This document shows positions 1-7,788 of a stretch of DNA of 64,000 nt, one piece after another (the stretch's first letter is position 1; every line of letters begins with the position of its first letter). This DNA comes from Bacteroidetes bacterium 43-16. Lineage in GTDB: Bacteria > Bacteroidota > Bacteroidia > Chitinophagales > Chitinophagaceae. Location of the stretch: assembly GCA_001897525.1 (NCBI GenBank), contig MKTB01000009.1, forward strand, positions 62,001 through 126,000, written 5' to 3'. The translations under genes were made by a program, and so were the position numbers. The notes under the pieces are model-generated. The model had not been told where the DNA came from, made no database searches, and saw only the letters and a program-made list of their open reading frames with translations.

Positions 1-609
1 AGTAGGGTACATAGAAGCGCCATAGTTACCGGCAGCTTTAGTGAAACCGATACCACCTTGTACTGCTCTTACAAAACTGCTCTGTACATAGATACTTACC
101 GGCTTGTTGTAGTAAGGACCAGCAGGGCTGTTGATGATCATAAATTTGTAGGTAAATGAACTTCTTACCCCTAAGAATTCATCCGTTGCAAACATGAACG
201 GGCGAATGTACAATGAGGTGTCTGCTTCATTAGGGATCCATGCGTCATCAATATTGATCAGTTCACGCATACCATCGAGGAAGATCTCAGAGGATATTTC
301 AGGCATGCCCAGGCGTTGCGCAGACTTGTTGAATCTTTCCCAGTTTTTCTCAGGACGAAAAATAGCAGAGCCTCCGTTAGGTTGACGATATGCTTTTACT
401 CCTTCAAAAATAGATTGCCCGTAATGCAATGCAGATAAAGAAGGACAGATACTGATATTACCAAAAGGTACGATCTCGGGAGCACCCCATTGACCGTCTT
501 TGTAATCACAAACCAACATATGATCCGCATACTCCTGCCCAAACACTATCTCATCTCTTTTTAATTCATGCACGCGGCTGTTGTCTGTTCTTGAAATTTT
601 AATCTCCAT
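1..609 (-). CDS. ilvE: branched-chain amino acid aminotransferase, N-terminal part (cut by window edge)
   Basis: This is the first 203 codons of a fold-type IV PLP aminotransferase; the C-terminal part, including the expected catalytic lysine, lies left of position 1. The visible protein begins MEIKISRTDNSRVHELKRD and carries the family segment GQSIFEGVKAYR (about residues 75-86), followed by FRPEKNWERFNKSAQRLGMP and SLYIRPFMFATDEFLGV, typical of BCAT enzymes that transfer amino groups between leucine, isoleucine or valine and 2-oxoglutarate. The ATG at 609-607 is the only sensible start. It is divergent from the gene at 750. A related class IV enzyme such as D-amino acid transaminase is less likely because the FEGVKAYR and YIRPF blocks fit BCAT best. 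Confidence 0.88.
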   Translation of the reverse strand, partial: MEIKISRTDNSRVHELKRDEIVFGQEYADHMLVCDYKDGQWGAPEIVPFGNISICPSLSALHYGQSIFEGVKAYRQPNGGSAIFRPEKNWERFNKSAQRLGMPEISSEIFLDGMRELINIDDAWIPNEADTSLYIRPFMFATDEFLGVRSSFTYKFMIINSPAGPYYNKPVSIYVQSSFVRAVQGGIGFTKAAGNYGASMYPT

Positions 610-721
610 ATTAATCTTGTTTTATTTATGCCAGGGCATAACAGTTTGTTAATAAGTCGCGGCAAAGCTAAGGTTTTTAGCGCGAAAACGAAAAAAGGGA
701 TGTTATCTATTTGATAAAATT

Positions 722-729
722 TACCTTTG
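722..729 (+). promoter_or_regulatory. candidate -7 element (TACCTTTG)
   Basis: TACCTTTG fits the Bacteroidota -7 consensus TAnnTTTG and lies 20 bases before the ATG at 750. I see no clear -33 TTTG at the standard 17-23 base distance, so this is only a partial promoter call. Confidence 0.35.
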
Positions 730-749
730 CCTCACAATACGGACAATAA

Positions 750-1190
750 ATGGAGACACAATTCCCTTTTAATTTATTCGAGCATAATGATATAATACAA
801 GTATCTGATAATCAGAAGATTTCGGCTAATATTTGCCAGGGAAAACGTATCCTTGCATTAGTGCTTCCTTATCATGATATACAGGAGGTGAGCCAGCAAT
901 TATTTAAGATATTTTCTGCCTGTAATATTGCCCCGGAACAGGTCCTGGTGAGCAATCAGCTTATGGATTGGGGCCAGATAGAGCAGCAGGAAGACCTGAA
1001 AGAGGTCTTTTTATTTGGCATTAAACCCGTTTCTATCGGGATTCATTATAACTTATTCCCTTATCGTTTTCTGGGCCTTGGCGAGAAAAAAGTGCTTTTA
1101 GCCGATCCCATAGACCTGATCTTAAGCCAGGGCCAGTTGAAGGCAGACTTCTGGCATAAAACACTGAAACCTTATTTTATTGGTGCATAA
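750..1190 (+). CDS. small protein resembling DNA polymerase III psi subunit (HolD-like)
   Basis: A 146-residue soluble protein without signal peptide or membrane segment. I do not recognise it by name from Bacteroidota. Its order of elements resembles gammaproteobacterial HolD (137 residues in E. coli, from memory): a hydrophobic strand (ILALVLPY, residues 34-41), a helix, then IAPEQVLVSN matching the SPDQVL segment of HolD, a second strand with FGIKP against the LGTDEP segment, a proline-centred turn and LAD, and a C-terminal amphipathic helix ending FWHKTLKPYF against LWQQICTYE. Length and spacing agree closely, but identity is low, so this is a hypothesis. It precedes rdgB by 12 bases, giving a probable two-gene unit for replication and nucleotide quality. 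Confidence 0.5.
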   Translation: METQFPFNLFEHNDIIQVSDNQKISANICQGKRILALVLPYHDIQEVSQQLFKIFSACNIAPEQVLVSNQLMDWGQIEQQEDLKEVFLFGIKPVSIGIHYNLFPYRFLGLGEKKVLLADPIDLILSQGQLKADFWHKTLKPYFIGA

Positions 1191-1202
1191 AAATACTTAA
1201 AC

Positions 1203-1778
1203 ATGGATATGATACTGGCCTCAAATAATGCAGGTAAGATTAAAGAAATAAATGAGTTGCTGGAGGGAAGATATAAGATCATTTCATTGAAAGAAGCGGG
1301 TATCGAAGAAGAGATCCCCGAGCCCTTTTTCACCTTTGAAGAGAATGCGCTGGCAAAAGCAAAATATGCCTATGATAGAACGGGGATTGTCACCTTTGCA
1401 GAAGACAGCGGGCTGGTAGTGCCTGCTTTAAATGGTGAGCCGGGAGTCTTCAGCGCGCGCTATGCCGGTGAACCCAAGAGTGACCTGGCCAACACAGAAA
1501 AGCTTTTAAAAGAGTTGGAAGGGCATACCGACCGGGCTGCCTATTACACAACTATAATTTGCCTGGCAGGGCTGGGGGGGCTGCACTACTTCTCCGGTAA
1601 ATGTGAGGGGCATATTGCCACGGAAATGCGCGGTGAGGGCGGTTTTGGTTATGACCCGGTATTTATACCTGCGGGTTATGATCAGACATTCGGTGAATTA
1701 CCCGCTGCTGTAAAATCGGCAGTGAGCCACAGGGCAAAAGCCATGAAAGATTTTATCGCTTTCCTGGCCCAATTATAA
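1203..1778 (+). CDS. rdgB: dITP/XTP pyrophosphatase (RdgB/HAM1)
   Basis: Hydrolyses non-canonical purine nucleoside triphosphates (dITP, XTP, ITP) to the monophosphate and pyrophosphate, keeping them out of DNA and RNA in the cytoplasm. All family blocks are present in order: SNNAGKIKEI (residues 7-16), FEENALAKAKYA, the catalytic AEDSGL, GEPGVFSARYAG, GFGYDPVF and the C-terminal SHRAKAM. At 191 residues it has the usual full length. ATG 1203 is chosen; the ATG two codons later would also give an intact protein. It follows the psi-like gene by 12 bases and converges on lptC with a 20-base gap that holds no hairpin terminator. Confidence 0.96.
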   Translation: MDMILASNNAGKIKEINELLEGRYKIISLKEAGIEEEIPEPFFTFEENALAKAKYAYDRTGIVTFAEDSGLVVPALNGEPGVFSARYAGEPKSDLANTEKLLKELEGHTDRAAYYTTIICLAGLGGLHYFSGKCEGHIATEMRGEGGFGYDPVFIPAGYDQTFGELPAAVKSAVSHRAKAMKDFIAFLAQL

Positions 1779-1798
1779 TTGCTGCTTAAATCATAAGT

Positions 1799-2401
1799 TT
1801 ATTCCGTGTCCGGCATCTGGTCTTTTTCAACCGGTACCGTACCTCTTTGCTGGAATACCCTGATCCAGCTCAGGTCTTTATTTGCTTCCAGTCCGGTACC
1901 GTAGGATACAGAGCCGCCCCTGATGATCTGTACGGGTACTTCTGAGAAGAATCTTTGCAGTTTATTGTTCCACACTAATTGCTGTGTCTTAAGCGTATCA
2001 CCGCTTTTGTTGATGACGACCACACTGTCCTGCACCAGGAAATTGTTATCGGTAGGATAGAAACGGGCCGTTTTTGCCCTTAATATGCTCTCCACTTCCA
2101 TAGAATCATTGTAGAATTCCACCAATAAGTTGTGGTTGATATCCAGGAAGGGTGGTTTGGCATTGTCATTTTGCACAAACTCTTTGGTCCTTAGACGGGC
2201 TTTCGTTTGGCCATCTTTACTGATGATGACCGTAACGCTATCCGCACGGTCTATTTTTAAGGCTTCCTGGTCCACCACTTTATCCGACTTGCTGACACTT
2301 CCCTGTCCGCAGGCAGACCATAAGAATAAGAAGCTAAAGGTCATTATCGTTGCGGATAATGACCTTAAAATGCTTAAATATGTTTTAGCTGTATGTCTCA
2401 C
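1799..2401 (-). CDS. lptC: LPS export protein LptC (lipoprotein form)
   Basis: A 200-residue exported protein of the LptC/DUF1239 family, which in LPS export bridges the LptBFG transporter and periplasmic LptA. The N-terminus has basic residues, a hydrophobic stretch and the lipobox LWSAC-GQG, so it is probably a lipoprotein rather than a transmembrane-anchored LptC. The body shows family-typical text: VEFYNDSMEVESILRAKTA, FYPTDNNFLVQDSVVVIN, LKTQQLVWNN and IIRGGSVSYGTGLEANKDL. The start is taken as GTG 2401, which shares its G with the TAG stop of the upstream gene (TAGTG). ATG 2344 would leave a signal without basic residues. The overlap implies translational coupling with the outer-membrane protein gene. 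Confidence 0.85.
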   Translation of the reverse strand: MRHTAKTYLSILRSLSATIMTFSFLFLWSACGQGSVSKSDKVVDQEALKIDRADSVTVIISKDGQTKARLRTKEFVQNDNAKPPFLDINHNLLVEFYNDSMEVESILRAKTARFYPTDNNFLVQDSVVVINKSGDTLKTQQLVWNNKLQRFFSEVPVQIIRGGSVSYGTGLEANKDLSWIRVFQQRGTVPVEKDQMPDTE

Positions 2402-3735
2402 TATTGATAAGCTCTGCGTTGAAACCAGTGCGCATTAATTCTTAATCCTGCGGTGAATTTTATATAGAATTCACTGGCCAGGCCATTGTTGATCGTACCC
2501 CTGTTGCCCATATCCAGGCTCAGGTTGAGTGCTCCGCCCTGCTCGTCCGTGTTGATGTTGGACCTTAGGGGCAATTGAGTACCTAAAGTGAATCCGTAAT
2601 AGTTAACGGCTGTGCTGTTGTAGTACACATAATCTTTACCCATATATCCGCCCAGGCGATAAGTCATCATAGAAAGATATTGCTTGGAGTTCCGGGCATT
2701 AGGCGTGACTTCTCCGCCAAAGGCTACGCGGTAAGCATTATTGCCTACTTCATTTTCCGTAGCTCCGAAGCGCTTGAAGGTAGACCAGTCTGCATAGACC
2801 AGGTCCACACCGAAGTCATAGTTAGCGCCCTTACCGTAGTGAACCCCAAAGCCGAATTCAGAAGGCAGTTCCATTTTGCCTTTTTGCTGATAGAGGGCAG
2901 AAATGGTGTCGGTAACCACAGGTGCACCGGAATAAGGTGGCTGGGTACCTGCTACATAGTATTCATCTCTTGTAATATTGATGCGTTGAGAAAGCGTTCC
3001 CGTTGCACCGATACTGATGTATTGACTGTTTTTTAATTTGGCTTTATAGAGCACACCTGCCTTAAAGAACAGGCCTCCGTAGATGTCTTTTTTAGAATAG
3101 TCAGAGATCCTGGTATGCAGCGAATCGGCCCCCAGGAAGTTGATATAGGAAGAGTTCCTGATGTTACCGAAAACATATCCCCCGTTAACCCCCACACTAA
3201 AGCCTTTGGTGCCTCCTGAAATACCCAGGTAGCCGAAGTTTAAACTACCTTCTCCATTGTACTTCTGAAGTATTTTATCTGTGGTGCCGGCAACAGTGGC
3301 TGTATCCTGTGAGTTATAATAAACTTTTGAAAACGGCATATAGCCCAGGTTGATCGCAAAGCGTTGTGTCTTTAACGGAATCGCCAGGTTGAAATGGCCT
3401 ATCGTTACCGTACTGGAGCTCGTGCGGTCATCTCCTATCCGCACGGTATTGTTTTGTGCATCGAAGGCAAACTCAAAAGTGGTCCTTGCCAGGTAGGTAT
3501 AACTGGCCGGGTTGTAGGCATTCAATGTATACTCTTTAGCATAACCATTAGCAATACCTCCCATTCCGCGTAGTGCAGGGCTACGGTTATCACCGAGATT
3601 ACCTATGCCGAAACGGGTGTAAGGAGAGTTGATCCTGTCTGATTTCGGTTCGTTTGTGTATGTAGTTTGCGCCTGAGCTGAAGAAACAGCGAGCGTGGTA
3701 AGTATCGAAAGCGCTAATGCTTTGTGTCTATACAT
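2401..3735 (-). CDS. outer-membrane beta-barrel protein
   Basis: A 444-residue secreted protein with signal peptide ending SSAQAQ. The mature part is rich in alternating hydrophobic/polar strands, with a conserved N-terminal segment SPYTRFGIGNLGD, then ALRGMGGIANG, AYNPASY and many short glycine/tyrosine strands, ending in a strand before RRAYQ. This pattern matches the FadL/PorV-like barrel proteins of Bacteroidota. Substrate is unknown. It is the middle gene of coaX - barrel - lptC: its ATG lies within the last 8 bases of coaX and its stop overlaps the lptC start. Being coupled to lptC suggests a role in the outer membrane, but nothing in the sequence shows a link to LPS. Confidence 0.75.
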   Translation of the reverse strand: MYRHKALALSILTTLAVSSAQAQTTYTNEPKSDRINSPYTRFGIGNLGDNRSPALRGMGGIANGYAKEYTLNAYNPASYTYLARTTFEFAFDAQNNTVRIGDDRTSSSTVTIGHFNLAIPLKTQRFAINLGYMPFSKVYYNSQDTATVAGTTDKILQKYNGEGSLNFGYLGISGGTKGFSVGVNGGYVFGNIRNSSYINFLGADSLHTRISDYSKKDIYGGLFFKAGVLYKAKLKNSQYISIGATGTLSQRINITRDEYYVAGTQPPYSGAPVVTDTISALYQQKGKMELPSEFGFGVHYGKGANYDFGVDLVYADWSTFKRFGATENEVGNNAYRVAFGGEVTPNARNSKQYLSMMTYRLGGYMGKDYVYYNSTAVNYYGFTLGTQLPLRSNINTDEQGGALNLSLDMGNRGTINNGLASEFYIKFTAGLRINAHWFQRRAYQ

Positions 3736-4456
3736 TATGATTGAGTATTAAATTCAAACCCTTCATCAAAAAATTTGGGTCTGCAAATATCTGATTTTTT
3801 ATTTTGTTTTCAAAAACAGGTAAATATCCGCCTGTGAGCACTACGTTAAGATCGCCGAAATCTTTATTGTATTTATAGATAAAATACTTCATTTCCCCGA
3901 TAATGCCGTTTACCACACCGCTCTTTATCCCACTTGCCGTATCAAAGCCTAAAATAGGGGCGTAGCCCATTTCTTCTCTTAATAACGGCAATTTATCGGT
4001 TTGCGTATGTAAAGATTCAAATCTTAGCCTGGGCCCCGGGGAAATGGCTCCTCCCCTGAAATATTTACTACTGGTAACCAGGTTGTAGGTAATTGCAGTG
4101 CCGATGCTGATCACCAGGCAATTCTGGCCGGGAAAAGCTTTTAAAGCACCTGCTGCCAGGGCCAGCCGGTCTACGCCTAATTGCTCGGGCGTATTGTAGG
4201 CATTAAAAAAAGGTAAATTTGTATCTGCGCTAAGCACCACCACTTTTTTACAATGAGCTTCCAGTAATTGAGTGATCTGTGCATCATGGCTGATGACGGA
4301 AGAAAGGATCGCATATTCCGGGCTATAGGTCAGTAATATATCTTCTATGGCCTGTAATGCCTCTGTCCTTGTAAAATTAAATTGATGCAGTAAATTATCA
4401 TTTTCGATCAATGCCGCTTTGCAATTTGTATTGCCAAAATCCAAACAAAGGTTCAT
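3728..4456 (-). CDS. coaX: type III pantothenate kinase
   Basis: Phosphorylates pantothenate in the first step of coenzyme A synthesis. The ATG at 4456 is chosen because the protein then starts MNLCLDFGNTNCKAALIEN, placing the N-terminal phosphate-binding motif DFGNTNCKAA at residues 5-14 as in other CoaX proteins; the frame stays open upstream but that extension has no family match. Further blocks are LGVDRLALAAGA, ISIGTAITYNLV, GGAISPGPRLRFESL and GVVNGIIGEM. The 242-residue length is normal. The gene is divergent from priA across 105 bases and overlaps the downstream barrel gene by 8 bases. Confidence 0.95.
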   Translation of the reverse strand: MNLCLDFGNTNCKAALIENDNLLHQFNFTRTEALQAIEDILLTYSPEYAILSSVISHDAQITQLLEAHCKKVVVLSADTNLPFFNAYNTPEQLGVDRLALAAGALKAFPGQNCLVISIGTAITYNLVTSSKYFRGGAISPGPRLRFESLHTQTDKLPLLREEMGYAPILGFDTASGIKSGVVNGIIGEMKYFIYKYNKDFGDLNVVLTGGYLPVFENKIKNQIFADPNFLMKGLNLILNHNV

Positions 4457-4561
4457 TCTTTTATCTTTTTGTGCTTGCAATTTAGCCAAAAAAGATGGCT
4501 TTGTATCAATATTCAACAGACAAAGATTAAATTCGCATTTTCTACCAGGAATCCGCATAAT

Positions 4562-7000
4562 ATGTTTGCCGATATAATATTACCCTTACATCTACCCAGG
4601 CCCCTGACTTATGGCGTGCCTTTAGAACTGCAGGACCAGATTGCAGTAGGGAAGCGTGTGGAGGTAAGCTTGGGCAGGCAGAAATTGTATGCAGGCATCG
4701 TATTAAAGGTCCATGATCAGAAGCCGGAAGCTTATGCGGTAAAGCCGATCAGGAATGTTTTAGACGAATACCCTGTGGTCAATGAGCAGCAACTTGCCTT
4801 ATGGCAATGGGTGGCAGACTATTACCTCTGTGCCGTAGGGGATGTGATGCAGGCAGCTTTACCGGCCCACCTGAAATTGATGAGTGAGAGCCTGCTGGTC
4901 TGGACCGGGGCTTTCGACGATGTGCCGGAAGGCTTGAGTGATGAGGCTTTTATGATCGCAGAGGCTTTGCTGATCAGGCAACAGATCACCATTGGTGAGG
5001 CACAGCAGCTGGTGCAGAGTAAAGCGCTGAGCAAGGCGGTGAACGAGGTGCTGGAGACGGGTGCCGCTATTATATCTGAACTGCTGGAAGAACGGTATAA
5101 GCCTAAGCTGGAAACCTTTGTCTACCTGGAAGAAAAATTGGAGCAGGAACCCGAACTGATCGCGCTCTTCAACCAGCTGGAGAAAAAGCCGAAGCAATTG
5201 ACCATACTTATGTCTTTCCTCAATCTGCGTAGAGACAGGCTGGGCATTACTGCTAAAGAACTCTCCAAACAATCTAATGCGACCACGGCCCAGATAAAAA
5301 CTATGGCGGCAGCCGGTATTTTTATCCTTAAAGACCAGGCTACAGACCGGGTAACGGATGTGGCCAATCCTGAAAAACTGATCTCAGACCTGTCTGATGT
5401 ACAGTTGCAGGCGAAAAACAGCATTGAAGCGCAATGGGAGCAGCATAATGTATGTTTGCTGCAAGGGGTGACCGGCTCCGGCAAAACCCATATTTATATA
5501 GACCTGATCCAAAAGGCCATCGGGCAGGGCAGGCAGGTATTGTTCCTGCTCCCCGAGATTGCCTTAACGACACATATTTTATCCCGCTTAAGGGCTTACT
5601 TCGGGGAAGAACTGGGTGTTTACCACTCAAAATATAGTAATAATGAACGGATAGAGATCTGGAAAAAAGTAGCTGCCCATAAATATAAAGTAGTGATCGG
5701 CGCGCGCTCGGCCTTATGGCTGCCTTTCCGGGACCTGGGACTCATCATCGTGGATGAAGAGCATGACAGTTCTTATAAGCAGGTAGATCCGCCACCACGT
5801 TTTCATGCCAGGGACAGCGCCATCTATCTTGCCGGGATTTGCCAGGCTAAGGTATTGCTGGGCTCTGCCACGCCTTCTATTGAAACCTTACATAATGTGC
5901 AAAAGGGGAAATATGGATTTGTGGCTTTAAAGCAAAGGCACCAGGGTGTTGCCCTGCCGGAGATCATACCGGTAAATGCCAAAAATACACAGAGTTCGCT
6001 TTCTCCTGTGCTCACTTTAGACTTGCTTTCCGGTATCCAGGATACGATCAAAGAAGGTAAACAGGTTATTCTATTCCAGAATAAAAGGGGCTATGCTCCT
6101 TTTCTATTGTGCGGCTCCTGCGGCTTTGTGCCTCAATGTAAAAACTGTGATGTATCGCTGACCTATCATAAGGCTACCGATAAGCTGCATTGTCACTATT
6201 GCGGTACTAAATCTGCTCCTATAAAACATTGCCCCCAGTGTGGCAATGCCAATATCTCTGCACGTACTTTCGGTACAGAAAAGATCGAGGAAGACCTTCA
6301 GCGTATTTTTCCGCATTACACCATCGGGCGTATGGACTGGGACAGTATGCGCACCAAGGGCAAGCAGACACAACTGATGGATGAATTTACTTCGGGTAAG
6401 ATCAATATTCTTGTGGGCACACAAATGGTGGTGAAGGGCCTTGATTTTGAAAATGTATCCCTGGTGGGTATTTTAAGTGCTGATAGTTTACTGAGCTTTC
6501 CTGACTTCCGGGTGCATGAGCGTGCTTTCCAGCTGATGGAGCAGGTGAGTGGCCGGGCCGGCCGCCAGGATGGTAAAGGCAGGGTGATTATTCAAACTCA
6601 TAAAGCCAGTCATCCCATCATTCAATATGTGGTGCAGCATGATCTTAAAAGTTATTTTCAATTTGAAATGGCTTACCGGCAACAGTTTGCCTATCCTCCT
6701 TTTTCAAAACTCATCAAGGTGGTCTTTAAACATAAAGATCAGAAGAAGTCGGGGCAGGGTGCTTTTTTGTTTGCAGAGCGCCTATTGGCACAGTTCCCCG
6801 AGCTTAAAGTATTGGGACCTGCAGAGGCGCTGGTGCCCAGGGTGCGCAACCAGTATGTATTTGAACTGATGCTGAAGCTACCCTTGGACAATGGCTATGT
6901 CAGGAGTGTGAAAAACCAGCTGGCCTTACTCGTTTTGTCCCTAGCCAAAGAGAAAGGATTGAGTGCTTTACAGGTTTTTGCAGATGTGGACCCATTTTAG
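4562..7000 (+). CDS. priA: primosomal protein N' (replication restart helicase PriA)
   Basis: A superfamily 2 3'-5' DNA helicase that recognises stalled forks and reloads the replicative helicase. The start at ATG 4562 gives MFADIILPLHLPRPLTYGVP, the normal 3'-end binding domain; the frame is open further upstream over coaX promoter space, which is not expected to be coding. Visible motifs are Walker A GVTGSGKTHIY, DEEHD box, GSATPS, an eight-cysteine zinc region (CGSCGFVPQCKNC ... CHYCGTK ... CPQCGN), then GTEKIEEDL, VGTQMVVKGLDF and QVSGRAGR. At 812 residues it is full length. The stop lies 12 bases before the archaemetzincin gene. Confidence 0.97.
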   Translation: MFADIILPLHLPRPLTYGVPLELQDQIAVGKRVEVSLGRQKLYAGIVLKVHDQKPEAYAVKPIRNVLDEYPVVNEQQLALWQWVADYYLCAVGDVMQAALPAHLKLMSESLLVWTGAFDDVPEGLSDEAFMIAEALLIRQQITIGEAQQLVQSKALSKAVNEVLETGAAIISELLEERYKPKLETFVYLEEKLEQEPELIALFNQLEKKPKQLTILMSFLNLRRDRLGITAKELSKQSNATTAQIKTMAAAGIFILKDQATDRVTDVANPEKLISDLSDVQLQAKNSIEAQWEQHNVCLLQGVTGSGKTHIYIDLIQKAIGQGRQVLFLLPEIALTTHILSRLRAYFGEELGVYHSKYSNNERIEIWKKVAAHKYKVVIGARSALWLPFRDLGLIIVDEEHDSSYKQVDPPPRFHARDSAIYLAGICQAKVLLGSATPSIETLHNVQKGKYGFVALKQRHQGVALPEIIPVNAKNTQSSLSPVLTLDLLSGIQDTIKEGKQVILFQNKRGYAPFLLCGSCGFVPQCKNCDVSLTYHKATDKLHCHYCGTKSAPIKHCPQCGNANISARTFGTEKIEEDLQRIFPHYTIGRMDWDSMRTKGKQTQLMDEFTSGKINILVGTQMVVKGLDFENVSLVGILSADSLLSFPDFRVHERAFQLMEQVSGRAGRQDGKGRVIIQTHKASHPIIQYVVQHDLKSYFQFEMAYRQQFAYPPFSKLIKVVFKHKDQKKSGQGAFLFAERLLAQFPELKVLGPAEALVPRVRNQYVFELMLKLPLDNGYVRSVKNQLALLVLSLAKEKGLSALQVFADVDPF

Positions 7001-7012
7001 TAGCTAAACTAT

Positions 7013-7600
7013 ATGAGAATACTGATAGCAATATTTTTAACGCTCCTGTTAAGTCAGTCTGCTTGTAAGCATTCTAAGGAAAGTCGCCGTGTAATTGTGC
7101 TACAGCCTTTTAGCAAATTTTTGCAGGAGGAAGCTCAGCATATTGCCACACAAATCAGGTTGTTGGGCGCAGAAGTGATTTTGAAAGATAATATAAACAT
7201 TCCTAAATCATGTTATTATTCGCCAAGAGACAGGTATCGTGCAGATAGTCTGATACGGTACTTAAGCAAGAGGGTAGGGAAGGACTCTATAATAGCTGGT
7301 ATATTAAATGAAGATATCAGTACCACTAAAGGAGATATTCAGGACTGGGGTGTTATGGGGTTAGGCTACCGTCCGGGTAATGCTTGTATCATTTCTTCTT
7401 TCAGAATAAATAAAAGCAAAAGAGCAGAACAACTCTATAAAGTGATCGTGCATGAACTTGGTCATTCAGAAGGACTAGATCATTGTCCTGAAAAGACTTG
7501 CCTGATGCGCGATGCAGAAGGGGGTAATCCTCTTAATGAAGAGAAGGGTTTTTGTGAGCGCTGTACCGCTTATTTAAAACGAAAAGGTTGGAACTTTTGA
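7013..7600 (+). CDS. archaemetzincin-type zinc metalloprotease, lipoprotein form
   Basis: A 195-residue protein of peptidase family M54. The zinc motif HELGHSEGLDHC is followed by PEKTC, LM and, 15 residues later, CERC, which is the archaemetzincin pattern of a third zinc histidine plus four structural cysteines and the met-turn methionine. Upstream segments also fit: RDRYRADSLIRYL, GILNEDISTTKGDI, GVMGLGYRPG and CIISSFRI. Unlike the usual cytoplasmic members, it starts with a hydrophobic signal and lipobox-like SQSAC-KHS, so it should be membrane-anchored outside the cytoplasm. Substrate is unknown. It follows priA by 12 bases and may share its transcript. Confidence 0.85.
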   Translation: MRILIAIFLTLLLSQSACKHSKESRRVIVLQPFSKFLQEEAQHIATQIRLLGAEVILKDNINIPKSCYYSPRDRYRADSLIRYLSKRVGKDSIIAGILNEDISTTKGDIQDWGVMGLGYRPGNACIISSFRINKSKRAEQLYKVIVHELGHSEGLDHCPEKTCLMRDAEGGNPLNEEKGFCERCTAYLKRKGWNF

Positions 7601-7627
7601 TTTTTTTATAAATAAAATAAGCCGCAA

Positions 7628-7717
7628 ATGGTAATAAGTGTTTTATTGGCCTGGGGACTATGGTTGCTCTTCTTTAGCTGGTGGCTATGGAGAAAGAAGC
7701 CGTTTAAACGGACATAG
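7628..7717 (+). CDS. possible 29-residue membrane peptide
   Basis: A short frame, MVISVLLAWGLWLLFFSWWL followed by WRKKPFKRT, forms one tryptophan-rich hydrophobic helix with a basic tail (positive-inside, so N-out/C-in). It lies 27 bases after the archaemetzincin stop and directly before a strong terminator, the position of a last operon gene. No family recognised. The start has only a weak purine-rich leader, so this may be chance. Confidence 0.35.
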   Translation: MVISVLLAWGLWLLFFSWWLWRKKPFKRT

Positions 7718-7725
7718 TTTATACC

Positions 7726-7762
7726 TTAAACCTATAAGGTTTTAAAAACCTTATAGGTTTAA
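7726..7762. terminator. bidirectional hairpin terminator
   Basis: Two perfectly complementary 18-base arms around one central base. The arms end in A/T tracts, so it can stop the priA/archaemetzincin transcript on the plus strand and the suhB-dut-pfkA transcript on the minus strand. Confidence 0.8.
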
Positions 7763-7788
7763 CAATAGGTTTAACAGGCACTCTATTA

